A stretch of DNA of 64,000 bases from Fasciolopsis buskii (taxonomy: Eukaryota > Platyhelminthes > Trematoda > Plagiorchiida > Fasciolidae), in assembly GCA_008360955.1 (NCBI GenBank), contig LUCM01007179.1:1-64000 (forward strand). Direction: 5' to 3'. Position numbers and translations under genes: made by a program. The notes under the pieces were generated by a model, which saw only the letters and a list, made by a program, of their open reading frames with translations, searched no databases and had not been told where the DNA came from. This document shows positions 47,149 to 59,242 of the stretch, piece by piece; positions within the stretch are counted from its first letter, which is position 1, and the number at the start of each line of letters is the position of its first letter.

Positions 47149-47869
47149 GATGAGATGGGGAAAAGGTTTGAAAATGTTATCCAATGGACTGGCCCTTGTT
47201 GACGCAGTTAGACCACCGGGTTGGGATCTACGAAGTCCCCCGAAGCGTTGATGGGGGGATAGGGGATATGACAGCGCTGCAGTCACGTTCTTGCATTCGA
47301 AACCTCTACTATTCTATCTAGTTCTTCAACTTACTATTTTGTAGTCGATCTTCCATTATTTCCGGTTTTTTGCTCCAGCAAATTGTGCTATGTAGTAGAA
47401 AGCCAAACCAGGATGGATTATAGCCTGGTTAATGGTGTCACAAACTAGTCTGAAGTGATCGTACGCATTCGCTGCTGACTAACACAAGTCAGCTGAATCT
47501 AAGTCTATGGCCTGAGCTCGGGTCTATACGTAAATGTTTTGTAATCGCAATGCAAACCGGGCATCACGGTGATAATTGTTGCATTAAACGTCAGTCAGAA
47601 TATAATGGTAAGCCACCAGAAGTCAGAGCATATTCGACTATGGGAAGCAATATAGTGCGACGAACAAGCTATTTTTCAGCTATTTGTAACCATGCCAATA
47701 CATAACAATATATATCAGTTACTGCAACCGAAAGGGTTGATGATACGGTACAATTCTAGTTGTCAGAATTTGTCCACTGTTGTGTTGGTGTGTGGTACGG
47801 GTGGTGGCCGAAATTAAACGTTGTGAGGATGTGATTTACACCTATAACCCGTGGCTGTGAGGGATTCGA
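47149..47869. other. Intergenic, partly dispersed repeat
   Basis: 47330-47395 resembles 4683-4745. Otherwise nothing is recognised. Confidence 0.4.
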
Positions 47870-48370
47870 TAAATTTCTGGGGGTGCCGAGTGGGTCAGGA
47901 AATTTCCGTACGAAGTTGATTCTGACGCATTCTCAGGTTCAGTTTACTGATAGTAGCATTACAAATCTGGAATTTCCTAGGGAATGCGGGACCATTCTGA
48001 GACAGAACTTACTAAGAGTCCCTCGCGTTTGTTTACGTTGTCAGTCTCTTAGTGAGCGAGATGCCCTATCCAGCCGAATAAGTGATTTGGAACGGAAGCT
48101 TCTCAAATCTTAACAGGTGCTCGGCAAACTGATGAAGAAGGATAAACAGATATTCGCATCACATGCCGACTCGACTGTTATCAAGCAAACTCAACGGAAG
48201 CTCTCTTCATTGAGAAAACTAGTCAACCAGGAGAAAGCAGCCAGTGAGTTTCCTTCCGTCCCAATGAAATGCATTCACAGTTACTCGTCGCTTGACTTGG
48301 ATAAAACGCTGCGTTAGGTGATGTTTCTAGAACCAAATTTTGTTGCTCTTGGAACAAGAATAAACAGTTG
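47870..48370 (+). mobile_element. Penelope-like element, N-terminal fragment
   Basis: Two adjacent frames (47883-48113 and 48117-48317) parallel the N-terminal region of the Penelope ORF at 56877: FRTKLILTHSQVQFTDSSIT, SLSERDALSSRISDLER, then ASEFPSVPMKCIHSYSSLDL and LDKTLR. The frames are broken by TAA at 48111 and the copy fades after 48370. No RT palm remains. Confidence 0.75.
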
Positions 48371-51300
48371 GACCTAATAGAGTTGATTCTAGTTTTGAGT
48401 TAGGACTAGGTCATTAGTCTGCAGTGAACCCCGGCACATATTTAGCTTTGACAACACTTAATATAATAAAAGGAAATTTCGGCTTATTGATTTGAAATAT
48501 GGGAAACTGCGTACCGTCACCTAGAGTCCGTTAATAACGACTGGACATCAATTTCCCATAAATGCATACAAATTTACGGAGGGAATTCTCCTCCATTGAG
48601 ATTGTATTTTGCACTGCACTGTTCGTGTAATTGTCAGTAAGCAAATTATTGATATTCACCCAATCTATTGTCGTTCGCTTCCAGCGTCTGAATTCTTGTG
48701 TTTTAGCATAATTCACTACAATGGAATAAAAATGATCGGCAAATAAATGTTGCCAAATCCTATGTTCTTTTAGGGTTAGAAAGCTTCTAGTCCATGTTGT
48801 TTTCCGGTTTTCTTATTCCACGAGGTAACATTAATATTTTTAATGACCAGTTGCATAAGGATATTTGCGACGATCAAAAGGTGCTAGTCACTGAGTCGAA
48901 AGCACGACGCGAATGGAATGCATAGGTCACTTCGGAGGCCCAGAAAACTTAAATGCAGAAGATCCCCGATGCGAATCCACGTCATTATTACCAATCGCAG
49001 AAAATACCAGGTGTTTCAGTCTCTCGAGCATGAATATATCAGGTTTCAATAATGGTCTGAGAGGTTCCGTCGTGTTCGAATAAAAGGCCGCCGCTTGCTT
49101 CAGCAGTGGACGGTTTTCCATCTTCAAAATTAGGTCAGCCAACTAAATATGATCATTTTCATTCATTGAGATTTAGCAGAATAATGGATAATCTTGCACA
49201 GTTGTGGTAGTTCACACTGCGCTATCTGTCCACTTTCGCAGATGACCACTTCCACTGACTGGAACCTTCGTACAAAGCAAAAACCAAACAGTGGCCACGA
49301 TTTTCGGCGACCTGGGTTCCTGAAATGAAATTCGTTGTTTGCTTGTCCTAACCCAAGGTGCTCTCTTTTCAACAAATCCAACTCGGCCATTTCGGATACA
49401 GACCGAACCATGTGAACATAAAACAAAATGAACGGAAATTAACCGGAATCAAAGGTGGCGTATTCTCCATAACCTCGCTAAGATGAATTCACGTCGACAG
49501 GTACATTCTGAACTTTTTCCTGTGTTCACCCGAAAATCTTCGGGACAGTCGTCATGATTGTGATTTTTGAATTAGCTGCAGATAAAAGCCGGCCTGAACA
49601 CACTACTGGGGTTTAGCTATATGTTTGCACGCAACGCTAAGCTATGCGCCATAACCACAACGGGACCATGGGTTGACTGGTGCGACGAAGTTCACTACAT
49701 TGAATCAGGTTCACTGTCGAGTGGATGCGTGTGATAGTGGTTTTACGTGGTACTTTCTAATTAGTGTGAGTCAACCTCTCAGATGAAATAACTTTATTTT
49801 GATCTTCGCGTGAGATGTACTTAGTCACTGGTTGATCTGATTGAGTGATTTGGTCAATGTGCGCAGGCTTCCAGTGGGGCAGTTCGTTGTAAATAAATGC
49901 AGCTAACCAGAAAAAATAGTTAGTTCAGCATCTAGCCATTTGTACGAACCGTTTGATGCTTCTGTACGCATCAGCCAGAAAACTGTGCCATTCAATGTAT
50001 GTCAATCCGAAGTAAATTGAGATCAGCCACATACTGTATCCATTAATTATGATAAATGTGCGCTCATTATTCTTTACAATTCACAAAGCCACGTAGATCT
50101 ACAAACGCATAAACCAAAAGACACTTGAATGCATTTCGTTTAATATCCAGTTGTTTTCGGTTGTCATCTCACTTTCATTCGTTTCAATAACAAACCTTGG
50201 GGATGTACCAATGGTAACTGAAACGTCGAAAAATTGCCAACTATTTCGACTAAGCTGCTATCGAACAAAAGAATTGTACATGTAACATTTTACACGGTAT
50301 ATCGTTTTTTCGACACGCTCCGAACTGGACTCTGTTCTGATACAGGAGGTCCTTTAAGCAGGACTGAAAACAGCACCAGTGGGAACAGAAAATTATGTCG
50401 ACCAAAGAGGGTTAGCAATAAATGTGTCTCACATTGAATAATTGAATATATTTGCATTAAATAACAGCCAGTAGGCATATTTTCGCGTGAAGCCGGTCAA
50501 GATATCAAATAGGAGTTTTTCCAGCCTAAGCCAACAGAGCAACACGCTGTCATTGACCCATGGTTACAGAAATCCTGCGGCAAAGAGAAAGTATAAAATT
50601 ATTTTGAAAGGTGTTGGCAGTAGATCTGTGGTAGCATTTTGGCACTTGTCACAAAGTACAAGTTCTGAATAAATTTTACGTGGGATAAAATATGAAAGCT
50701 ATCCTATACATTAGACTAAGGCGAGGTCAGTGCGTAAGGTGAAGGTGAGCGCCCGGGCCTGAACATCTGGAGTCGTCGAAAAAAATGAGGAAAATAAAAC
50801 AAAATATAAAAATCCATGAAACCATATGTACGATGAACTGATGACGATGAAAGATACTGTAGCGACTGAAGTTGAACTGATTTACCATTTACGCAGATGC
50901 AATTTGCTCGTGTGGTTGGCCTAGACATTAAGATTTTGGTTGAATTATGAATACAATTCATGCTCAACTAGTGTGTTTCGCCACTTCGGGATTCCATTTC
51001 CTCTTTCAACCAAATGAATTTGATTGTAAAATTTGCCTTGAGAAAGACTACTCACGGTAGTCGGAACGTTGGCGCATTGCATCTACCAACAACTCAGTTT
51101 TATTAACATTATATCATCCACAATAAAAAACAATGCATGGCGCATCGATTTTTCGATACACTTCTTACCTCATTTGGTCCTGATATTTACAAACTGGTTA
51201 CCAATCGGATTGCTCTGGGAAAGAAGCTTGTCAACTAGACTGTATTTCTTTTGTCATTTATGGGTTAGAAAATTTGCGCAGTTATCAAATGTCTTGCTTG

Positions 51301-52010
51301 TTCGAAGATTCCAATGTTAACAAAACGCGCAGGAAGAGCTCATTTTTGCTATTCCATGCGTACACCTGATGGAGATTTTTTGGGTTTCATAGTGCAACTA
51401 CAAATGCAAGCAGCAAAATGCAGTTTTGGTGGCCAACTGGAACAGGTTCAATCAAATGGGGGGCAATTGCAATAGAAGCTTCTGTTACTTGAGAAGCTTG
51501 CATTCCGGTATTTTCGTGTTATCAAAATTTTTAATATATGAAAGCAACTCGGAATGAAGGTCTCAACATTTTGTGCAATAAGTACGAAAAAGCCTCCAAA
51601 AGGTCATTCGGTCGTCCGCGCATTTTCAAAACTAGTAACAGCAACCATGAGTATGCAATCCGAAGTCCGGCAGCCTTCAGCACTCCGAATGTGGTAAAAA
51701 AAATACCAGTAGGAAAACTGTGATTCCTGCAGTAATACCCAATTCAGATACATCTCGTAGTGAGATCCATTTTTCGGAGAAAAGCAGTTATTTTCGGACA
51801 TCGTTTTCTCTAATATCTGCTTTGAAGCTTGATATCAGTTTTGAGACATTTGTTCAGGTGCGTTTGTCTCATAGTACCTGGGATTTGTGTGAATATCCTT
51901 AAAATATGCCGTGATTAGGGTTCAACCATCAGAAGTTGTTGGAAGCAGCTCACTTGTGCTACTGCTAAACTCAAAATCATTCTGAATAAACTTGGCTATT
52001 CAAAGGTTTT
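48371..52010. other. Intergenic stretch: nothing firmly recognised
   Basis: Open frames such as plus 50487-50672 and 51538-51723 and minus 48927-49142 and 49163-49426 show no recognised domain. Part of 50.2-52.0 kb may be the 5' portion of the Gypsy element that follows, but I cannot show it. Confidence 0.4.
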
Positions 52011-53275
52011 AAAAACCGTCTTAAAAATGCGCATTCTCAGATCCCACCGGAAGGCTCACCGATGTCAATACCTATAATCGGCACTCTTTTCAGACGCTGT
52101 CAAACAGTTTTGTTTTTTAGCCTCGGCATTTCCCCTGCAATGTTTCAGTCAGCGACGGATAACTTCGTGGAGGATACCGACCGAGTTGAGGTTTAGTGGA
52201 ATAATGTGATCGTGTATGCTTTAGATAAGGCTACTCACTGTGCACGTCTTTAGAAACTGTTTCTTGGGTTTTATGATAAGAATTTTGCTAGTAATCTAGG
52301 GATATTTTCCTTTTTTCAACAATTTTGATCGTCATTCCCATGAGGTCGATGGTAACGGTTTCTGTCGGATTCCTAAATGGTTGTCCCCTATGATTGATAC
52401 ACCATCATTCAAGAACTTTTTATAGTTGTGCTTTTGTGTGGTACTGTTTAGTATTGTTATGGCTTTATTCCAAATATTTTTCAGTCAGTTTCCTGTCTGT
52501 TTCAGTTGGTTTCGCAGCCTTTATTCGAGTGGTTAACTTCTCATGAACAGCACATTCGTTCGGCTTCACTTATGTATTCAAGTAGGATTCTCCGCCCATT
52601 TTGTCCTGAGACCACTTTTATTTTGATTACCCTTGAAAATGATGCAGTCATGGAGAATGGTAAACCAATTGTTTTCGCCAGGACGTTGGAGCAAAGCAGA
52701 GCTCAGGCATTTGCCACCACAGCTCGAAGCGTTGGCCATTCATTAGACAGCCAAAAGACTTCATAATAATCTGTTTGGTAAACATTGCCATATTATTTCT
52801 AATAATGAGGCTCTGAAAATTGTTCAGTCCGACAAAGTTTTGATGTGCGCTTCCACTGCAATAATACAGAGAAGAAACATTGCTCTCAGTGCATGCAACT
52901 ATGCGACTGGGAACAGATCCACAGAACACCTTCAGCGTTTTGTTTTTTTATCTCGCTATCCTCAGGGGTACCTTTTGGTGCAGCATTTACTGATCGATCT
53001 ATGAGATCTTATACGTGACACTCGCAAATACTTTTCACCTATACTGTCTGTTCTGCGGTTAAGTTGAGTCCCGTGTGTCACGCGCCAGTTTCCTGAATTT
53101 TATAAGCCCGGGGATGGACTTCCGTCAACTACGGATGGTTTTCTGGTCCCGAATAATTTTATTGTAATACCACGGGACAGCCGGTCTAGACATACAATCC
53201 GGCCATGTAAGCTCCTACTCAGCGCAAGGGGCGCTAAGACGTCCCCAAAACGGTCCGTTAGGGACTGATTTTCAA
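52011..53275 (+). mobile_element. Decayed Ty3/Gypsy-type pol (RT, RNase H, start of integrase)
   Basis: One frame, 52017-52230, reads RLKNAHSQIPPEG, then FFSLGISPAMFQSATDNFVE, typical Gypsy RT, with the catalytic YxDD position replaced by stop-W-N-N. 52600-52700 reads NGKPIVFARTLEQS (RNase H). 52773-52960 reads GKHCHIISNNEALKI and IIQRRNIALSACNYATGNRS. 53085-53270 reads FPEFYKPGDGLPSTTDGFLV and then VIPRDSRSR (integrase N-terminal region). Several frameshifts; no LTRs identified. Confidence 0.72.
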
Positions 53276-54174
53276 AGTGGAATTGTCATGCGGATTTTTA
53301 GTATTTTTACTAACAAAATCATTAGTTGACCACTTCCAGTTTTTTCCCTGAAGGCTGAAGCACAAAGTATATTAGGGATTTTATATTTTGAGCTCCGCAT
53401 TTCGTAATTTTAGGATATGCGGATAAATAACTGCTTGAATAGGTCATAACTGATGATTTCCTCTCATGAAACTTCCCAAAGTTTATAGAATTTACGAAGA
53501 AATGGTCTTTGAGGCTTCCATTGTTCGGGCGAGTCTAACTACGTGGTTTTAATGAGGTCTACGTGTGAAGATCATTCAGCCTCGCGACCTGCTGGTGATT
53601 GCTTGCTGCGCGTGAGTTACGCTGTTGTGGTTATGGTTTTTGTCGTTTTTATATTAAATGGATGAGTGGGTTTCCTTATTGATTGCATGAACACATGTTA
53701 CTATTATTGAAACCGAAGTATTTATTTGAGCATAAACGCAAGATTTTGGCTAAGTTTATGCTCGCAATCTACCTTTACCATTGAGCGCTTAATTACGCTC
53801 TCGCAATCGTAAAACTTACTTGTTTTCTTGTATGCATTATTGTGGATCACCTAGATGGTATCCCTTGAGAATGACATTTGCCGGTTTACGGAACTTACTT
53901 AAATGAGGGAGCAATATTTATGGGAGACCCAATTACATAAATTGCTTGTTGGATTAATGTTTAAGGTGGTTTCCTGGACGCCGTTATCTAACCTATTTTC
54001 CTCTATCATTTCATTCTGGAGTTTCTGTTTTTCCCCTTCTGTCCATGTAAAGAACGCACGATATGTAAGGTCCCGCTGTCTAGGAATTTCGTTATAAATA
54101 TTAAGGCAAGAAATGAGCCGCAAATACCTGCAGGTCGTGTTTACATATGTGGATACTCCAGAACATCGATGTAG
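53276..54174. other. Intergenic stretch: nothing recognised
   Basis: A minus frame at 53899-54123 (TYRAFFTWTEGEKQKLQ) is open but unidentified. Confidence 0.4.
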
Positions 54175-54363
54175 AGACGAAGGAAGGAAGCGCTGGAGGT
54201 TGCTCGCACCCAGGTAGAACCACTTCAGCCTTCAGACTATGAACAATGGATCAGAGATCTATGCAGCGGGTTCTTAAGCTTTTCGTTGGTCACAGTAAGT
54301 AGGCGACTGCATAACGCCTCCTGACTCAGGCGTAGGCTGTGGAGATTTAATAGGGTAAAACAG

Positions 54364-55080
54364 TTTTGTGTCACTAATTGATGGTAGTGACGAAGAAATA
54401 GAGAAGGAAACTGAGTATGTTGTCGGATCAACTAACGGCGCACATGATTCCTGGTTGAATGATCCAGCACAGGACACCCGTAAGTTAGATCTTTCTTGTA
54501 GTGATAATACGTAATTTTGGCTCCCAACACTGAAACCCTGGTCCGAACACAAAACAGTAACATGGACGTTAAAGGTCAGTTATACTTGGGGATTAAACTT
54601 TTGCTGTAAATAAGTTTGGTTCCTGTGATATCCGCAGTTACTATCATGCATCAAGCAGCGTTGAAAATGCATTTATCAGTGGGGGCAACCAGAAGCCATA
54701 TTACGACGGTGTAGTAAGTTGCACTCAAGAATCTATTGATTTCTAAAGGCAAATTTTTCATTAACATACGGGCATCAACATTCAGTGATGGAACTTGGGG
54801 TGTCGTGCTTCAGTTAGTGACAACATTCGTCCTGGGTCGGCTGAACATGAAAAGCGCTTATTGGAAAACGGCTTTTTCTGGCACAAGTTTGTGCGTTGGT
54901 AATAAGTAAGCTCACATTTGTGTTGCTTCCAACCTGTATATGTTGTTTGTCGTATAGGTTACCCAGGAGCCATCGTAAAAAACAGTACGAGAGAAAATGA
55001 GGCGGTGCGTCCAACGCTACAGGTACCTCGCTCAAGACGACCTCAGAAACTCGTGTCATTGGTGTTCAGTGTTCCGTAAC
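54364..55080 (+). other. Exon-like blocks with consistent splice phase, unidentified
   Basis: Stop-free blocks 54364-54479, 54638-54713, 54786-54898 and 54958-55080 are bounded by AG and GTAAGT- or GTAATA-type donors. Read together they stay in one frame to a TAA at 55078-55080. The implied introns are 158, 72 and 59 bp. The tail (RPTLQVPRSRRPQKLVSLV) is basic. No domain recognised. No convincing first exon: 54175-54294 is open but joins in the wrong phase. The minus strand is also open here (54814-55059). Could be a small host gene, the 3' part of the Gypsy element, or chance. Confidence 0.25.
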
Positions 55081-55858
55081 AACGGTGAGTGACCTGTTAG
55101 GTGCTTTCAAAGTAATCGTCGCTAAGAAATGAGATATATGTATCCGAAATGAAAACAATGAAGACGTATATATCTGTCGATTTGACATTTATATGTGGCA
55201 CGGCTCCATTTCTGCAATCCCATATAACGTTTACTACTGTCGGTTTATATTAGCACCATAAACATCCCCCGACAACATTGTAAAGTAATAATGCCATTTT
55301 CCACTGGTTTTCAGATTGAAAAATAGTTGCAGGAAAAGTTTTGGGACTATTCGGAGTCTTTACGAGGTATGTACTGGGGCTGTTTAAGAGATTTTTGGGA
55401 CGTCTGTGCTGACCGGGGGTGTGCAGTATTGATCTGACGAGCCGAGACATTGCCCATTAATGAACGGCGCACTCTGCCACCTTGTGATGATTGCACAATG
55501 CAGTTAACCTTGCATTTGTAAGTGCAGCTTTGTTATTCGTAGGATAGTTGCCTATTTCTTGTGTGCTCGAACGTCAGTAGATAAATGCATACGGAATAGT
55601 AATGTCGTTCTTAACACAGTTACCCAAGTGTCAAGCAAAAAGGACCAGCTGTACGCAGCTAAATGCAATAAGTTAATGCATACTTTTTTCATTTCAGGAT
55701 ATGAAATAATAGCAACTGAGTACTCATTCGTCAACGGGCTAAACCAATCCACGCATTCGCTCAGCGCTTATATATATATGTATATATATATATATTTCCA
55801 AACATCAACGCTGGTCTTATTATGTTTCACTGCAGACCGTTGCACTAGGAAAAGGCAG
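55081..55858. other. Intergenic with TA tract
   Basis: TA-rich microsatellite at 55769-55796. Nothing else recognised. Confidence 0.5.
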
Positions 55859-56740
55859 TCCTAGTTCCAGTTCCGGTTAGATTATAGGACTAATAGGCGG
55901 GATGCCTGATCGTCCTGGTTCTTGCAACGAGAGATCCTTTAATCTGACGATGCTTCGACAACAAGAGGGTGGAAAACCCTCTTCAGTCCCTACAAGGGGG
56001 AACAATTATTGAGATGCTTTCCTCAAGACCATCCTCCAACACTACAGTTCACACACTGTCCTGTCCAAACAGCTAACCATGAATTGTCTAGGCCCCCTCT
56101 GAATGTGCACACTGACGCCACCTCGACCACGTCCTCCAGTAGCTTGTTCCAGTCATTCACCACTCGTATGGCAAACGATTTGCTCCCCAACCCGGTGGTT
56201 GGGTGTTTTCGCGGAATCATTTTCCCGTTCCTTGTCAGTGTGTCGTTCCCCCTTATCTGGAATAGGGCCCCACGGTGACCCCGTATCTTGGCCAGATTCT
56301 TAAGATTCCTGAAGGCCTGGTTTAATTCATGTTCTTTCTTACGTACTTCCAGAGAGTACAAGTCGAGTGCTGTCAGCCTCTGCTCCCAATGCATGCACCT
56401 CAGCTGTCCAAAACAGTGCGTAAAATTGCGCTGAACCTGTTTCAGCATTTTACTATCTATCACCAAATACGGACTTCATGTCTAGACGCAGTATTTCAAG
56501 TGCGCTCGGACAAATGCCTTGAACAGCGGCAGAAGAACTTTAGGCCCCCTTGATCCTATGGTCTCCTAAGTTGACTTAGGGCACACCATGCACTCTTAAC
56601 TGCCTTCTGACATTGCGGACTAAGTTTAAATTCCGCACTCCCAGCTATCCAGAGTTCTTCAGCTTGCGAAGCTTCTTCCGTCGCTACCTGATGCCCAGGT
56701 GGACCAATGTGGCGGGGGGTTTTGCATATCCTTCCACGAG

Positions 56741-56752
56741 AATCTGATAATT
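56741..56752 (+). repeat. Target-site duplication, left
   Basis: AATCTGATAATT, identical to 59231-59242, flanks the Penelope-like element and is continuous with LINE sequence on the outside. Confidence 0.8.
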
Positions 56753-56903
56753 CCTTGAAAATTACCACTGAGCACATTGAGAAAACACAAGTTGGCGAAC
56801 AAGATATATATAGTGATGTAAAGGCATGAGTACGAATCACTGAAAACGAGCTTGTTCGCCAACTTGTGTTTTCTCAATGTGCTCAGTGGTAATTTTCAAG
56901 GAA
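56751..56903. repeat. 53-bp perfect inverted repeat at the Penelope 5' end
   Basis: 56751-56803 is the exact reverse complement of 56851-56903; the 47-bp loop is 56804-56850. The right arm overlaps the pseudo-LTR and the start of the ORF. Confidence 0.95.
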
Positions 56904-59230
56904 TTGAAACAAGCCAAGGACCCGGCTGTACTGAAAGAGCTTAATAAGTATATTAAGTTCCGTACGAAACTGGCGCTGGCTAGAGCTCATATTCAGTTCT
57001 TGGACGACTGTATAACTGAATCTAATTTTCCAAAGCAATATCATACTCTGTTAAGAAGAAACCGGATATACATTACCAAAACTTCACTTCAAAGACAAGC
57101 TCTTAATGAACGTGATACCATGTGCAATCACACCGCGGAATTAGAACGATCATTTGTGACATCAACTTATGTGCTCGACCAATTGAGTGAGGAAGAAAAA
57201 CAATCTTTCGAGGAATACGTTCAATCCATTGTACATAAACAGGTGAACCAGAAGCGCCAAGTGTTGATGAAACGATTGGAAGGATCAAAACCATCCAGTG
57301 AGTTTCCGCAGAATCCTGATCGATTTGTTCACAATTTGTCAAACTTCAAGTTAGATAAGACGTTGTTGGAAGTTTTATCCCTGGGGCTTAAATTTTGTTG
57401 CCCAAACAGCGAGAGTGCACAAATGTACTTAGAAGTTGGATTCGAGAATCTTTTCTCTCAAGTGTCGAGTTTATCTCCGTCATCAGAAACGGAAATGCAG
57501 GCATTTAAATCAACTTTGGTGAACCCTTGCTACCAATATCTTGGCGCTAGACATACAACGAGTGGGTTATTAAAGCCAGAACATAAGAGACGGTTAAGAG
57601 AACTGCAGGAAAATGCCGACATCATTGTTGTCTAGTATCTTGAGACGACTAAGACAAAGAGATATCATAGATTCGACGACATTCGAACAAATTCGGCCTA
57701 CGGGAACTACTATTCCGAGATTGTACGGCCTATCCAAATTACACAAAAAGGAGTACCTATGAGGCCTATTCTCGACATGTGCAATTCGCCGTACCATGCT
57801 GTGGCAAAATGGTTAGCTAGGTTACTGGAACCCGTTAGACAGAAGGTAGCAAAACATAGTCTCAAAGACACATTTGAGCTTATCGATTCCGTAAAAGAAC
57901 TAAATATGAATGGACGAAGAATGCTTTCTTTAGACGTCACCGCCCTTTTTACCGACGTTCCGATAACGGAGACAATCGAATATCTCTGTGACTACATCAA
58001 GAACAATGGCTTAGCGACAAGTCTTCCGATAGCAGACTTGAAACAACTATTGTTCTTTTGTACCTACGACGTCCGATTTAAATTCAATAATGAAATTTAC
58101 CGTCAAAAGGACGGCGTAGCGATGGGATCCCCACTCGGTCCGGTCCGCTATTAGCTGACATTTTCATGGCAAAGCTGGAACGTGGACCACTCGAGTCGTC
58201 AATATAATCGCTCATTTTATACAAGCGTTATGTGGATGACATATGTGTACTCAACCCTCGACGAAAACTAAACAACTGCTGAATGTGTTCAACTCGGCTC
58301 ACGCAAATTTGAAATGCACAACAGAGGGAGCTGAACAATGAAATAGCTTTCTTAGATGTACGACTAAGTCGTCGAGAAGACGGCTCAATTCGGCGATCAG
58401 TACACAGGAAAGCCACATGGAATGGGCANTCAGAAGAGTATTCACTGAAAATGGTTTCCCAATTAGATTAATCGACAAGATGTTGGAGACAGAACAGGAA
58501 GTTCCTAGGAGGGCGACGGTGGAGAGAAAGCCGGTACACATATCTCTGCCATTCAAAGGTGACACGCTAGCAGAAATAGCACGACGAAGACTGACTAGTG
58601 CTATCAATAAGACATTCTACGCAGCCAAGCTTCGTATCGTGTTTAAATCCCACCCCGTAGTGTCATTATGGTTGAAAGACAAAATCCCTGATTCTGCAGC
58701 CTCGTCTTGTATTTATTCATCCACATGTTCCTGTGAGACAATGTACATCGGCCCCACGACCAGGTGCTTGTCTGAACGCATCCGTGAGCAGTACCCGGCA
58801 TGGTTAGGCACTGGAACAATTAAGTCACTTAATAGCGCAGTCGTTTCACATCTAGCACAGACTAACCACACCGTGAATGTGACGCAAGCTTTCCGGATCC
58901 TGTATTAGGTCAGAGGTTAGCAATCCAGGCTGGCAAAGTGTCGCCTCTTAAGCACTGCGGAAGCTGTCGCAATCCGTCTTCACAGTCCTCCACTTTGTTC
59001 TCAAAAACAATTTGTGGTTGCGCTTCAACTCCCTTGGCCCACCCCTCGTTCCAATACAAACCCTAGACAACAAAACAATTAACACCACAAATCCCTTCCC
59101 CACCCATATTTGTAAATGACTAATCCAATCCTTCCTATAGTGAAAATATTTTGTCAAGATATATATAGTAATGTAATGGCATGAGTACGAATCACTGAAA
59201 ACGAGCTTGTTCGCCAACTTGTGTTTTCTC
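56753..59230 (+). mobile_element. Penelope-like retroelement (RT plus GIY-YIG), nearly complete
   Basis: N-terminal ORF 56877-57635 (252 codons, Lys-rich). The RT follows in 57640-58240: RPTGTTIPRLYGLSKLHKKG, MRPILDMCNSPYH, RMLSLDVTALFTDVP, YRQKDGVAMGSPLGP and the catalytic YVDD at about 58225. Then a thumb region and, in 58417-58908, CIYSSTCSCETMYIGPTTRC plus CLSERIRE, a GIY-YIG endonuclease. The frame is broken at 57635 (TAG), 58154 and around 58200-58340, with an N at 58429. About 75 bp at 56805-56880 recur directly at 59160-59232 (pseudo-LTR style). Confidence 0.9.
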
Positions 59231-59234
59231 AATC
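59160..59234 (+). repeat. Penelope pseudo-LTR, downstream copy
   Basis: GGCATGAGTACGAATCACTG through CTTGTTCGCCAACTTGTG matches 56805-56880 with a few changes, ending at the right target-site duplication. Confidence 0.85.
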
Positions 59235-59242
59235 TGATAATT
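59231..59242 (+). repeat. Target-site duplication, right
   Basis: AATCTGATAATT, identical to 56741-56752. Confidence 0.8.
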
